Assembly (NCBI GenBank): GCA_020851415.1
Contig: JADZCU010000050.1
Span: 50,475-114,474 of the forward strand
DNA from: Candidatus Peregrinibacteria bacterium
GTDB taxonomy: Bacteria; Patescibacteriota; Gracilibacteria; UBA1369
Direction: 5' to 3'
Length of the DNA stretch: 64,000 bases
The notes under the pieces are model-generated. The model saw only the letters and a list, made by a program, of their open reading frames with translations. It was not told the DNA's origin and ran no database searches. Positions 38,525 through 47,071 of the stretch are shown here, piece after piece. The position numbers and the translations under genes are program-made. Each line of letters starts with the position of its first letter. Positions within the stretch are counted from its first letter, which is position 1.

Positions 38525-39810
38525 GTAAAAATATTTACACAAATAGGAAGGGAAGTTCGCTTCTGGTAGCCATTCTGGTAATGGGTATCTTGATGACTAT
38601 TACGCTTGGACTGAGTTCATTGATTATTCGTGAAATCAATCAGACCGGTGACGTGGTGGCTGCGGGAATGGCTTATTATTCAGCTGAAGCCGGTGTTGAG
38701 AATGCACTTTTGGATTTGCGTGAGCATTTGCCGGGTTATCAGACAAAGGGACTTCCGCAGGCTGTTGCGCTCACTGACTCGGGTGTAAAAGAGTGGATTA
38801 CCCAGACGGGTGTTGAGCCTGATTATCAATATAATATTCGTAACAAGGGAAATGCTTATCCTTATTTTGATGCGGATGTGCCGATTTACTTGGAACCAGG
38901 TGTGGGTGTGACCAAGAAATTTTTATATGAGGGCAGCAATGAGGATGCGCTTGAGGCGACTTATAATGTTTTGCCTTTATCGGATACCGTTACTATTCCG
39001 CTTTTTAGTGATTGCGGCGATGGTACGTTTGAGGATGTGCAGGATTTTGTTCTGCAGTATTATGTGAATTTTGAGGCTGATGAATCGGTAAAACTTGCGG
39101 CTAAACAGCTGGAAGATTTTGATATTTTGCGCTGGAAGGTTTTTGGTACGCCGACTGACGGTGATGCTACCGTTGCCACCAGAACACATGCGATCTCTGA
39201 TTTTTTCCCTGCTGCTACGGGAAATTCTGCGGCTCACCCGGTTTGTATCGGATCGAGTTCGGAGTTGACTGACGGTTGTATTTTACCTGTGGCTAAGTAT
39301 GTTACCGAGGGTGATACTATTGAAGATTTGGGTGATGTTTGGAGTCAGGCTCGCCAATGTTATGTGGGAGATGCCGGTAATATGGTTACTTCAGGTCTTG
39401 GTATTAAGAAAGGCTGCACGATTAAAGATTTTATCTTTAATCATAAGAAAAATTATCTGACGATTACAAATATTGTGAATCCGGATATCGTAGGGGTTAG
39501 TAACCCTCAACTTCGTGATAAACGAGCCAATATTTATTATAGAATTTTGGCGAAACGAGATGTCTCCGGCACTACTTGCGTGAGTGGAGTTCAGGCGGAT
39601 GAAGATGTTATGCCGCGAGAATATGCGCACATTCGCAGTGATGGTTTTTCATCTGACGGTAAAGTAAAACAGAGTATTGATGTGAATTTGAAATTGAATA
39701 ACTTCCTGCCGGTATTTAACTTTTCTTTGTATCACACAGATCCGAATAAGTTGCCTGAGTTAACACTTCCGTTGTTACCGGGTTTTCCGTTTCAGCCTCT
39801 GAGTTTGTAA
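38521..39810 (+). CDS. PilX/GspK-like minor pilin
   Basis: NRKGSSLLVAILVMGILMTITLGLSSLIIREI...AYYSAEAGVENALLDL; no Glu at +5; ATGA overlap with upstream gene. Confidence 0.7.
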   Translation: MSKNIYTNRKGSSLLVAILVMGILMTITLGLSSLIIREINQTGDVVAAGMAYYSAEAGVENALLDLREHLPGYQTKGLPQAVALTDSGVKEWITQTGVEPDYQYNIRNKGNAYPYFDADVPIYLEPGVGVTKKFLYEGSNEDALEATYNVLPLSDTVTIPLFSDCGDGTFEDVQDFVLQYYVNFEADESVKLAAKQLEDFDILRWKVFGTPTDGDATVATRTHAISDFFPAATGNSAAHPVCIGSSSELTDGCILPVAKYVTEGDTIEDLGDVWSQARQCYVGDAGNMVTSGLGIKKGCTIKDFIFNHKKNYLTITNIVNPDIVGVSNPQLRDKRANIYYRILAKRDVSGTTCVSGVQADEDVMPREYAHIRSDGFSSDGKVKQSIDVNLKLNNFLPVFNFSLYHTDPNKLPELTLPLLPGFPFQPLSL

Positions 39811-39862
39811 TTTTTGGGTATCGTTAGAGGAAAGGTTTGACACTTTGATGGTTTATCGCTTG

Positions 39863-39883
39863 AATAAGAGGGATTCTCTTATT
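39863..39883 (+). terminator. Hairpin between the pilus operon and metG (weak terminator or leader element)
   Basis: AATAAGAG-GGATT-CTCTTATT, 11 nt upstream of the metG ATG. Confidence 0.35.
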
Positions 39884-39894
39884 TATTGTTGATT

Positions 39895-41421
39895 ATGTCG
39901 AAGAAATTTTATGTCACCACGTCGATTGCTTACGTGAACGCCAGACCTCACATTGGTTTTGCCATGGAACTTATTCAGGCTGACGTACTTGCCCGTTATC
40001 ATCGTATGATTGGGGATGATACTTTTTCACTGACAGGGACTGATGAGCATGGTATGAAGTTGGAAACGGCTGCCAAGGAGCAGGGACTTGAGCCAAAACA
40101 GCTCGTGGATATGAATGCAGCTTATTTTAAGGAACTGAAGGAAGTTTTGAATTTGAGTTATGATCACTTTATTCGTACCACTGATGATTATCATGAAAAA
40201 GGTGCACAAAAAGTTTGGACTTTGATGAATGAGCAGGGAGATATTTATAAGGATAGTTATGAAGGCTTGTACTGTATTGGTTGCGAAGCTTTTGTTTTGG
40301 AAAAAGATCTGGTTGATGGGAAATGTCCAAACCATAACCGGGTTCCGGAAAAGCTGCGTGAGGAAAACTACTTTTTTAAACTTTCTAAATATTCTGATGC
40401 AATAGGGAAGAAAATTGAAACGGGAGAGTTGAAAATTTTCCCTGAATCGAAAAAGAACGAGATTTTATATGTGATTAAAGATGGATTGAAGGATGTGAGT
40501 TTTTCCCGTCCGAAGAAGATTTTGAAGTGGGGGATTGATGTGCCAAATGATCCGGATCAGGTGATGTATGTTTGGTGTGATGCGCTTTCAAATTACATTA
40601 CAGGTATTGGTTATGGCCGTGATGAAGAGCAGTTTAAGCGTTACTGGCCGGCCGATGTTCATTTGATCGGCAAGGATATTTTGCGTTTTCATTCAGCTAT
40701 CTGGATTGGTATGTTGATGTCTGCAGGTATTGAACTTCCAAAGGCGATTTATGTTCATGGATTTATTACTTCTGAAGGGAAGAAAATGAGTAAGTCTTTG
40801 AATAATGTTGTTGATCCGAATGAGTATGTAGATAAATATGGTGCGGACGCTTTGAGATATTTTTTGTTGAAGGAGATTCCAACAGTTGATGATGGAGATT
40901 TTAGTGTGGAGAGATTTAAGGTTGTTTACGGTACCGAGCTTGCCAATAATATTGGAAACTTGGTGAGTCGCGTGTTGGCTATGACTGGTAAGTATTTTGA
41001 GGGGAAAGTTCCTGAGGCTGTTAAGAGTGAGGATGTTTTGGGTCCTGAGGTTATGAAAGTTTGGAAAGAGTATCAGGAGGCAGTGAATGGATTTGATTTG
41101 AAGAAAGCGTTGGAAATAGTGGCTGCTTTTGCTTCGTATGCCAACAAGTTTGTGGATGATACTAAACCTTGGGTTTTGGCCAAGGAAAATACTCAGGATT
41201 TAGCTCGTGTGATATATGCGTTGCTGGAAATGATCAGACATTTGAGTTTACTATTGCTTCCATTTTTGCCCGCTACTTCGGCGAAAATAAGTAGTTATTT
41301 GGGACAGGCGACTGAGAACCTTGATTTTGGGAAGGCTATTTTGTGGGGGGGGCTACAGTTTGGTCAGCCGGTGCAAAAGGCGGAGCCGCTTTTTGCCAGA
41401 GTAGAAGAACCACAGAAATAG
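39895..41421 (+). CDS. metG: Methionyl-tRNA synthetase
   Basis: FYVTTSIAYVNARPHIGFAMELI, HGFITSEGKKMSKSLNNVVDP. Start placed at the ATG of MSKKFYVTT. Confidence 0.95.
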   Translation: MSKKFYVTTSIAYVNARPHIGFAMELIQADVLARYHRMIGDDTFSLTGTDEHGMKLETAAKEQGLEPKQLVDMNAAYFKELKEVLNLSYDHFIRTTDDYHEKGAQKVWTLMNEQGDIYKDSYEGLYCIGCEAFVLEKDLVDGKCPNHNRVPEKLREENYFFKLSKYSDAIGKKIETGELKIFPESKKNEILYVIKDGLKDVSFSRPKKILKWGIDVPNDPDQVMYVWCDALSNYITGIGYGRDEEQFKRYWPADVHLIGKDILRFHSAIWIGMLMSAGIELPKAIYVHGFITSEGKKMSKSLNNVVDPNEYVDKYGADALRYFLLKEIPTVDDGDFSVERFKVVYGTELANNIGNLVSRVLAMTGKYFEGKVPEAVKSEDVLGPEVMKVWKEYQEAVNGFDLKKALEIVAAFASYANKFVDDTKPWVLAKENTQDLARVIYALLEMIRHLSLLLLPFLPATSAKISSYLGQATENLDFGKAILWGGLQFGQPVQKAEPLFARVEEPQK

Positions 41422-41451
41422 ATTTGATATTTTTGTGTACAATGTAAGTTC

Positions 41452-41483
41452 AAAAAAAGCCCGATACACACCGGGCTTTTTTT
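41452..41483. terminator. Bidirectional terminator between metG and the pilin cluster
   Basis: AAAAAAAGCCCG-N8-CGGGCTTTTTTT. Confidence 0.85.
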
Positions 41484-41494
41484 GAATGTGAGTT

Positions 41495-41923
41495 TTAAGG
41501 TGCAGGTGCAGACGTACTGTCCGTTCCGGGGTCAACGCCGACTTTTCCTGTGCTCAAGAATACCAGGGCGATGTTTGTGACTATTGCCCATGATAAGATG
41601 ATCACAACGAGGCCTATGATCGCGAACATGATAGTTTTTTTTGCATTTTCCATTTGAGTTGAATCACCATGTGATGTGACGTACATAAAACCACCGATTG
41701 CTATCATAAGTACGGCCAATGGGCCGGCAACGTAAATGAGACTGCCGGCAAGCGTTTGGAGTACTGCTGTTACTGGTGCGGCACGACTGCCCGTTGCTGT
41801 ATAACCCGGCGCATATTCCGGTTTCAGATTGGGATCCATTTGAACCTGTCCGAAAACCGGACTGACGTTGAGTGTCAGGAGGGTAATGAACAGTATTGCC
41901 AGACTGAGGAAGTATTTTTTCAT
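41495..41923 (-). CDS. VirB2/TrbC-like pilin (cluster member 5)
   Basis: Signal peptide, two TM helices, HGDSTQMENAKKTIMFAIIGLVVIILSWAIVTNI. Start placed at MKKYFLSLAILF. Confidence 0.7.
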   Translation of the reverse strand: MKKYFLSLAILFITLLTLNVSPVFGQVQMDPNLKPEYAPGYTATGSRAAPVTAVLQTLAGSLIYVAGPLAVLMIAIGGFMYVTSHGDSTQMENAKKTIMFAIIGLVVIILSWAIVTNIALVFLSTGKVGVDPGTDSTSAPAP

Positions 41924-41928
41924 TAAAA

Positions 41929-42327
41929 TTATTGGAAGAAAACCAGTTGAGTTACACCTGTCACTATCGCATATGAAATGGCAATAATAAGCAAAGCCAC
42001 TACGGACCACAAGATAATCCCTTTTCCTTTTTTTACCTCTTCTTCATTACCACGGGCAACCACCATAATTACGCCTCCGACTATGAAGGATATAAAAGTG
42101 AGTGATCCGGTAATTTGCAGGATAAATTTAATAACATTAGCAAGGAGTACCTGCCAGTATTCACTGGGGAGCTGTTTTACCAAACTGACTTTTGATCCTG
42201 CTTTATTAGCTTCATTTGGGTAGGTAACTGTAGGAACGATACTTTCTTGGGCAAAAGCAGCTGGAATCAGGTAAACTCCATTGAATAGTGTGAAGGCTGC
42301 TATAATTGTGATAAGTATTTTTTTCAT
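41929..42327 (-). CDS. VirB2/TrbC-like pilin (cluster member 4)
   Basis: RGNEEEVKKGKGIILWSVVALLIIAISYAIVTGV; signal peptide and two TM helices. Confidence 0.7.
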   Translation of the reverse strand: MKKILITIIAAFTLFNGVYLIPAAFAQESIVPTVTYPNEANKAGSKVSLVKQLPSEYWQVLLANVIKFILQITGSLTFISFIVGGVIMVVARGNEEEVKKGKGIILWSVVALLIIAISYAIVTGVTQLVFFQ

Positions 42328-42328
42328 G

Positions 42329-42757
42329 CTAAGTGCTGCTTGGTGGTGGAGAGTTGAGATTGATTGAGCTGATGATGGTTACTATGGCGTAGGAAAGAAT
42401 GGCAATGACCAGACCAACAATGGCGTATGTAATAGTTTGTTTTCCTTTGGAGATTTTTTCGTCATTACCATAGGCTGTGAGCATCTGAATTGCGCCGATG
42501 ATGATAAAAAGTACTGATGCACCCGCAGAGGCACCCACGACAATTGTGGTAATTGTTGGAAGCAATCTTCCACCGACATCTCCCTCCGGGGTTGTTGAGT
42601 CGCTGTGCGGTAGAATGAGTTGGTCAGCCAGTGTTGGTTTGTTATCTTTATCTAAAGGGACGATTGGTGCGCGGACAGCGAAAGCGATGTTTGTTCCAAG
42701 CATAATGCTGAGCAGACATACCATTATTCCAACTTGTTGTATGTTTTTAAATGACAA
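42329..42757 (-). CDS. VirB2/TrbC-like pilin (cluster member 3)
   Basis: YGNDEKISKGKQTITYAIVGLVIAILSYAIVTII. Confidence 0.7.
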   Translation of the reverse strand: MSFKNIQQVGIMVCLLSIMLGTNIAFAVRAPIVPLDKDNKPTLADQLILPHSDSTTPEGDVGGRLLPTITTIVVGASAGASVLFIIIGAIQMLTAYGNDEKISKGKQTITYAIVGLVIAILSYAIVTIISSINLNSPPPSST

Positions 42758-43319
42758 AGAAGTTGGGGTTAATGGTGTACAGGATTACGGCAGATAAAAA
42801 GAGCAGTATGAGTCCTCCCAATGATTGCATAATGTGCTGTTTGGCTTCGTCGATTACACCGGCGTTGTCACCTGCAGCCGCAATACGCGTGCCGTAATAA
42901 ACCAGCATACCTACGCAGACCATGCCTATGGTTCCGGCTGCCCAACGGTAAATAAAACCGATATACCCATAGAGGAGTGCGGTACCGCTTTTTGCCATTA
43001 GTACTTGAACGCGTTGGCATTTTGCGTCAGCTGGACATGCTCCCAATTTTTCATATTGAGAGTTTGCTTTACCATCTTTATCAATCTTAGTTACACGCAA
43101 ACAGTCCTTAACCGCTAATTCCTGATCAACAAATGTGTCGGATTTTTTACCGGTGAACTGTTCTTCAAGGACTGTAATAATCCAATCCTTGGTCTTTTTG
43201 GGGTCGTTTAATTCTGCACATTCGATTCCGGTTACGGCTGCGAAGGTCATGTTTGGAATCAGCGTTGTAAAAATCGCCAGTAAAACAAAGCAAGTTTTGA
43301 AAAAGTTTTTATGTGCCAT
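42747..43319 (-). CDS. Divergent VirB2/TrbC-like pilin with extended ectodomain (cluster member 2)
   Basis: AGDNAGVIDEAKQHIMQSLGGLILLFLSAVILYTI; extra Cys-containing domain. Start placed at MAHKNFFK. Confidence 0.6.
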   Translation of the reverse strand: MAHKNFFKTCFVLLAIFTTLIPNMTFAAVTGIECAELNDPKKTKDWIITVLEEQFTGKKSDTFVDQELAVKDCLRVTKIDKDGKANSQYEKLGACPADAKCQRVQVLMAKSGTALLYGYIGFIYRWAAGTIGMVCVGMLVYYGTRIAAAGDNAGVIDEAKQHIMQSLGGLILLFLSAVILYTINPNFFVI

Positions 43320-43728
43320 ATTCGTAGAAAATGCTTTGAACAAATGATGTTATAAAGAATGCGGAAAAGGCTACCACCATGCCCATAATTGCATATTTAA
43401 TAATATCTTTACCCCGGCTGATGGCTTGTTCCTGACCTCCTGAGCCAACCATCATAATTCCACCGATGACGATTGCCACAAAGGCAAAAGAACCGATCAC
43501 CATTGAGAGGAAGTTAATCAGACGTACTATGTATGCACCAATTGGCAGAGGTTTTTGTTGCCCTTTTGCGAGTAAATAGGTTCCTGTTTTAAAGGTTTCC
43601 ATATTTTTAAGTGCCTGGTCGGAGCTGCTTCCGGCAGGAGGTGGATCCGCTGCAAAAGCAAATGAACTGAAGTTGAGTACTCCCAGTGCAACAATAATAA
43701 GTGTAAATGTGGCGAGGAAACGTTTCAT
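43309..43728 (-). CDS. VirB2/TrbC-like pilin (cluster member 1)
   Basis: GSGGQEQAISRGKDIIKYAIMGMVVAFSAFFITSFV. Confidence 0.7.
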   Translation of the reverse strand: MKRFLATFTLIIVALGVLNFSSFAFAADPPPAGSSSDQALKNMETFKTGTYLLAKGQQKPLPIGAYIVRLINFLSMVIGSFAFVAIVIGGIMMVGSGGQEQAISRGKDIIKYAIMGMVVAFSAFFITSFVQSIFYEYGT

Positions 43729-43846
43729 AATTTTAGTTTTTATTTTTGGCTCTTGAATTTTAGAGCTGATTTTTTTGTATTTTTACTTTTTTGAGTTGTG
43801 CCTGACCGGCAGCTTAGTGTTTTCTCCGAAAACTTCTTTTTGCTAT

Positions 43847-43887
43847 GCCCGCTTTGGGGCGGGCGCAGATCGCCTCTGGGCGATCTG
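43847..43887 (-). other. Two tandem hairpins immediately 3' of tRNA-Ala
   Basis: CAGATCGCC-TCTG-GGCGATCTG (43866-43887) and GCCCGC-TTTGGG-GCGGGC (43847-43864). Confidence 0.75.
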
Positions 43888-43961
43888 GTGGAGTCAAGGG
43901 GGATCGAACCCCTGACCTCGCCCATGCCAAGGGCGCGCTCTACCAGCTGAGCTATGACCCC
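43886..43961 (-). tRNA. tRNA-Ala (anticodon GGC), CCA encoded
   Basis: GGGGTCATAGCTCAGCTGGTAGAGCGCGCCCTTGGCATGGGCGAGGTCAGGGGTTCGATCCCCTTGACTCCACCA; G3-U70 identity pair, loop TTGGCAT. Confidence 0.96.
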
Positions 43962-44020
43962 AGAGAAGCCGGGTAGAGGATATAAGAAATGATTTTTATG
44001 TGCAAGGAGCAAAGAACGAT

Positions 44021-45061
44021 TTAGGCTTCGAATTCAGGAGGCATGGATTTCATGGCTTCTTCTTCTGTGATGAGATCCGCTTCGAGCATATCCATAAGTG
44101 CTTTTTTCATAGTCTGCATGCCGTCTTTGAAGCCTGTTTCGATTGCTGAATTGATTTGATGTGTTTTTGCTTTACGGATCATGTTGGCAATACCGTTGGT
44201 GTTGATCATGATTTCGAGTGGAGCAACACGTCCTTTTCCGTCTTTTGTTTTGAGCAGGTTTTGCCAAATTACGGCGCGCAAACTTTCTGAAAGCTGGGCG
44301 CGAATTTGATTTTGCTGTTCGGATGGGAAGGCGTCGATAATACGGTCGACAGATTTGGCAGCTCCACTTGTATGAAGTGTTGCGAAAACCAAATGACCTG
44401 TTTCAGCAGCTGTGATAGCTAAAGAGATAGTTTCCAGATCGCGCATTTCACCGATCAAAATAACGTCAGGATCTTCACGAAGTGCTGAGCGAAGCGCACG
44501 GTCAAAACTTAAAGTATGACTCTTTAATTCACGCTGTTCTACAATTGAACGTTTGTTTTCGTGAACGAACTCAATTGGATCTTCAATAGTAATGATGTGC
44601 TGCGCCTCATTTGCGTTTACCTCATTGAGCATGGCAGCCAATGTGGTTGATTTACCTGAACCGGTAGGACCAGTTACTATTACCAGACCGTTGTTAAAGC
44701 CTGTGATGGTTTTAAGGGTCTCAGGAAGGCCGAGTTCATCGATGCTGTACACAACTTCCGGAATCAGACGAAAAACAGCAGCAATTCCTTTCCGTTGAAC
44801 GAAGACGTTCACACGGAAGCGACAGATGCTTGGAATATCCAGCGAGAAATCTATTTCCAGATTTTTGGCAAAATACTGTTTCTGTTCTTCGGTGAGAATT
44901 TCCAGAATGTATTCTTCGGCAGTTTTTTTGGTGAGAACTGCGTGTTCCTCAATCAAAATAATATCTCCGTTGATACGAAGAACCGGTTTGCAGCCGGTTG
45001 TTATGTACACATCGGATGCTTTGTATTGGAGCGCCGTTCGAAAAATTTTATCGAGCAACAT
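44021..45061 (-). CDS. pilT: Twitching motility ATPase PilT
   Basis: VIVTGPTGSGKSTTLAAMLNEVN, IITIEDPIEFVH, LREDPDVILIGEMRDLETISLAITAAETGHLVFATLHTSGA. Confidence 0.93.
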   Translation of the reverse strand: MLLDKIFRTALQYKASDVYITTGCKPVLRINGDIILIEEHAVLTKKTAEEYILEILTEEQKQYFAKNLEIDFSLDIPSICRFRVNVFVQRKGIAAVFRLIPEVVYSIDELGLPETLKTITGFNNGLVIVTGPTGSGKSTTLAAMLNEVNANEAQHIITIEDPIEFVHENKRSIVEQRELKSHTLSFDRALRSALREDPDVILIGEMRDLETISLAITAAETGHLVFATLHTSGAAKSVDRIIDAFPSEQQNQIRAQLSESLRAVIWQNLLKTKDGKGRVAPLEIMINTNGIANMIRKAKTHQINSAIETGFKDGMQTMKKALMDMLEADLITEEEAMKSMPPEFEA

Positions 45062-45109
45062 GAGAGTTTTTTTTTAGTTTTTATTTTTTGTTGAAGTGTT
45101 TTTGCTCTA

Positions 45110-45679
45110 CTAGATGTTTAAATCATCGAGTGAGAGTTCATCGCCGGCATTTTTTGGAAGGACGTTTTCAATTGCGCCCCATTCGCTGTCTTCCAGTTCC
45201 GGAACGATCAATGTTACACGATCTCCGACTTCCGCTTTGAAATATGTAACCGAGGCGAGGAGTACTTTATAGGCTTTAGATATAGCTAAAACGCGGTATT
45301 GACCGTTGTCGTATGTGAGTGTTCCTACGATACGTTTGCGTTCAACCGGACCGATTTGTTTGTATACGAAAGATCCGTCGTCGAGGATGGTCAGTTTGAG
45401 AACGTCACCAGGAATAAGTTTTGATTTGCTGGCGTAGTTTGCTGGGACGGAATACATTTTTTTGTCCGGGCCGATCATGTTTTGACCGTCGAAAACACCT
45501 TCTATAACCTGTTTTTCTTCATCTTCACTCATTGTTCCCATTTTTGCCGCCATGGTTGCGTACTGGTTTTTGCCGGAAATATTTGCGACTTCACCAAGAA
45601 GCTGCTTTGCTGAACGGATGTTGGCTTCGGCGCTATCCAACATTTCTTTTAACAAGGCTATTTTCGATGCATTAGTCAT
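45110..45679 (-). CDS. Hypothetical protein (helical N-term + small beta-domain)
   Basis: 189 aa; coiled-coil N-term, then VPANYASKSKLIPGDVLKLTILDDGSFVYKQI. Confidence 0.6.
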   Translation of the reverse strand: MTNASKIALLKEMLDSAEANIRSAKQLLGEVANISGKNQYATMAAKMGTMSEDEEKQVIEGVFDGQNMIGPDKKMYSVPANYASKSKLIPGDVLKLTILDDGSFVYKQIGPVERKRIVGTLTYDNGQYRVLAISKAYKVLLASVTYFKAEVGDRVTLIVPELEDSEWGAIENVLPKNAGDELSLDDLNI

Positions 45680-45745
45680 TGGATTTTCTTTTTAAGTTTT
45701 ATTTTTAAGTTTCGTGTTTATTATAGCACACTTTTGGCCTTTTTT

Positions 45746-46117
45746 TCAAGCGTTCGAGCCTTCCTTCTGTTTTTTCTTTTCGATCATATTTTGGATAACC
45801 GCGCGGCGTGTGATACCCACATTTGAGAAAATACGGAATGTGAAGACAAAAGTGGCTGCTATATACAGATCCAGGCCTAATTTGTCGCCAAGAAGGGTTA
45901 TAGCAAAGGAGAGGATGATATTAAACAGGAGTCCGGTAATGAAAATGGCTGCATTAAACTGATCTTTGGTCACTTCGGCGCGGATGGCACCAAAGAGTGA
46001 GTCCAAGATACCCATAATAACTACTGCCGTGTATTTGGTAAGCTCGAAAGGGATAGGATAATTGATCGTTAATCCCAGAAGAATGCCGATTGCTATGCCA
46101 AGTATTGCCCAAATCAT
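45746..46117 (-). CDS. Small basic protein (Sbp/DUF1290 family)
   Basis: Three TM helices, IAIGILLGLTINYPIPFELTKYTAVVIMGILDSLFGAIRA; adjacent to ftsQ-like gene. Confidence 0.75.
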   Translation of the reverse strand: MIWAILGIAIGILLGLTINYPIPFELTKYTAVVIMGILDSLFGAIRAEVTKDQFNAAIFITGLLFNIILSFAITLLGDKLGLDLYIAATFVFTFRIFSNVGITRRAVIQNMIEKKKQKEGSNA

Positions 46118-47058
46118 TACTTTTTGCGTTTATAGATTATCTTTTCGACGTTGTTACCGGATATTCTCAAGTCTATATACTGGAGTGGGGTGTTGTAAAT
46201 ATCTAGTTTTGGCAGTGCTTTTTTGAGTTTATCCAGTTGAACCTTGATGTCTTTTTCCATGTCGATCATGACATAGAAGTACTTTTCGGTATAGAGATGA
46301 AGTTCACGTTCACGGGTTTTGAACTGGGCGTGGAGGATTTTCATACCAAACCTTTCTTCGTAGAGATTTATGGCCTGTAGGGCATAATTTAATCTTTCGG
46401 AAGATCTTTTTGGGTCTTGTAAGAAGGTGGTGCGAACCGGGAGTACCTCTTTTGTTTCAATTTTCAGGTAGGGGAGATTTGGATTTTCTGCATTTTCTTC
46501 GGTTATGAAACCTTGACTATCCAGTAGGAATTTTTTTTGAACACCGCCGACGGTGTTGATGAGATTTGCGACAGTCGGGAATTTTTCGTATTGAACCTTC
46601 AGGGTTTTTGGAAAGATTTTTATAATGCGCAGTTTTTGAATTTCCGGTTCGACAGTTTTGATTTGCGCCATAATTTCTCCTTCGTTCAGGGTTGCCAGAT
46701 TTTTTCCCAAGCTTTGATTGAGAATTTCATTTACGACATCGTTGTCATCTATCACTGTATCTTCTTCTACGACCGTGTATTTCTCTATGGCGAAATAGTC
46801 TGAGAAAAAAATGGCGTAAATGCCGAATGAAAGAATGCCGATAGAAAGTACTGAAGCCAGCACTCTTTTCCAGCGGTTGGACGGCAGTTTTAGCTTTGCC
46901 GGTTTAATTAAATTCATTGGTGAAGACCGGTTTTTGCGTCGTTTTATACGATCCGGGATGGAAAGTTTTTTCAGGTACGGCGAACGAGCCTGGGAAATAT
47001 TGCTGGATTTCCTTTCTCCTGTTTTTGGTTTTTTCTTGAATAGACCCATGAGATGCAA
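46117..47058 (-). CDS. FtsQ/DivIB-like POTRA protein
   Basis: Single TM then YTVVEEDTVIDDNDVVNEILNQSLGKNL...IIKIFPKTLKVQYEKFPTVA. Confidence 0.75.
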   Translation of the reverse strand: MHLMGLFKKKPKTGERKSSNISQARSPYLKKLSIPDRIKRRKNRSSPMNLIKPAKLKLPSNRWKRVLASVLSIGILSFGIYAIFFSDYFAIEKYTVVEEDTVIDDNDVVNEILNQSLGKNLATLNEGEIMAQIKTVEPEIQKLRIIKIFPKTLKVQYEKFPTVANLINTVGGVQKKFLLDSQGFITEENAENPNLPYLKIETKEVLPVRTTFLQDPKRSSERLNYALQAINLYEERFGMKILHAQFKTRERELHLYTEKYFYVMIDMEKDIKVQLDKLKKALPKLDIYNTPLQYIDLRISGNNVEKIIYKRKK

Positions 47059-47071
47059 AAAGCGTACGGGT

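Noticed and set aside
43740-44012. 90-aa ORF containing IAQLVERALGMGEVRGSIPLDS
   Set aside because: This is the familiar spurious translation across a tRNA gene (tRNA-Ala at 43886-43961).
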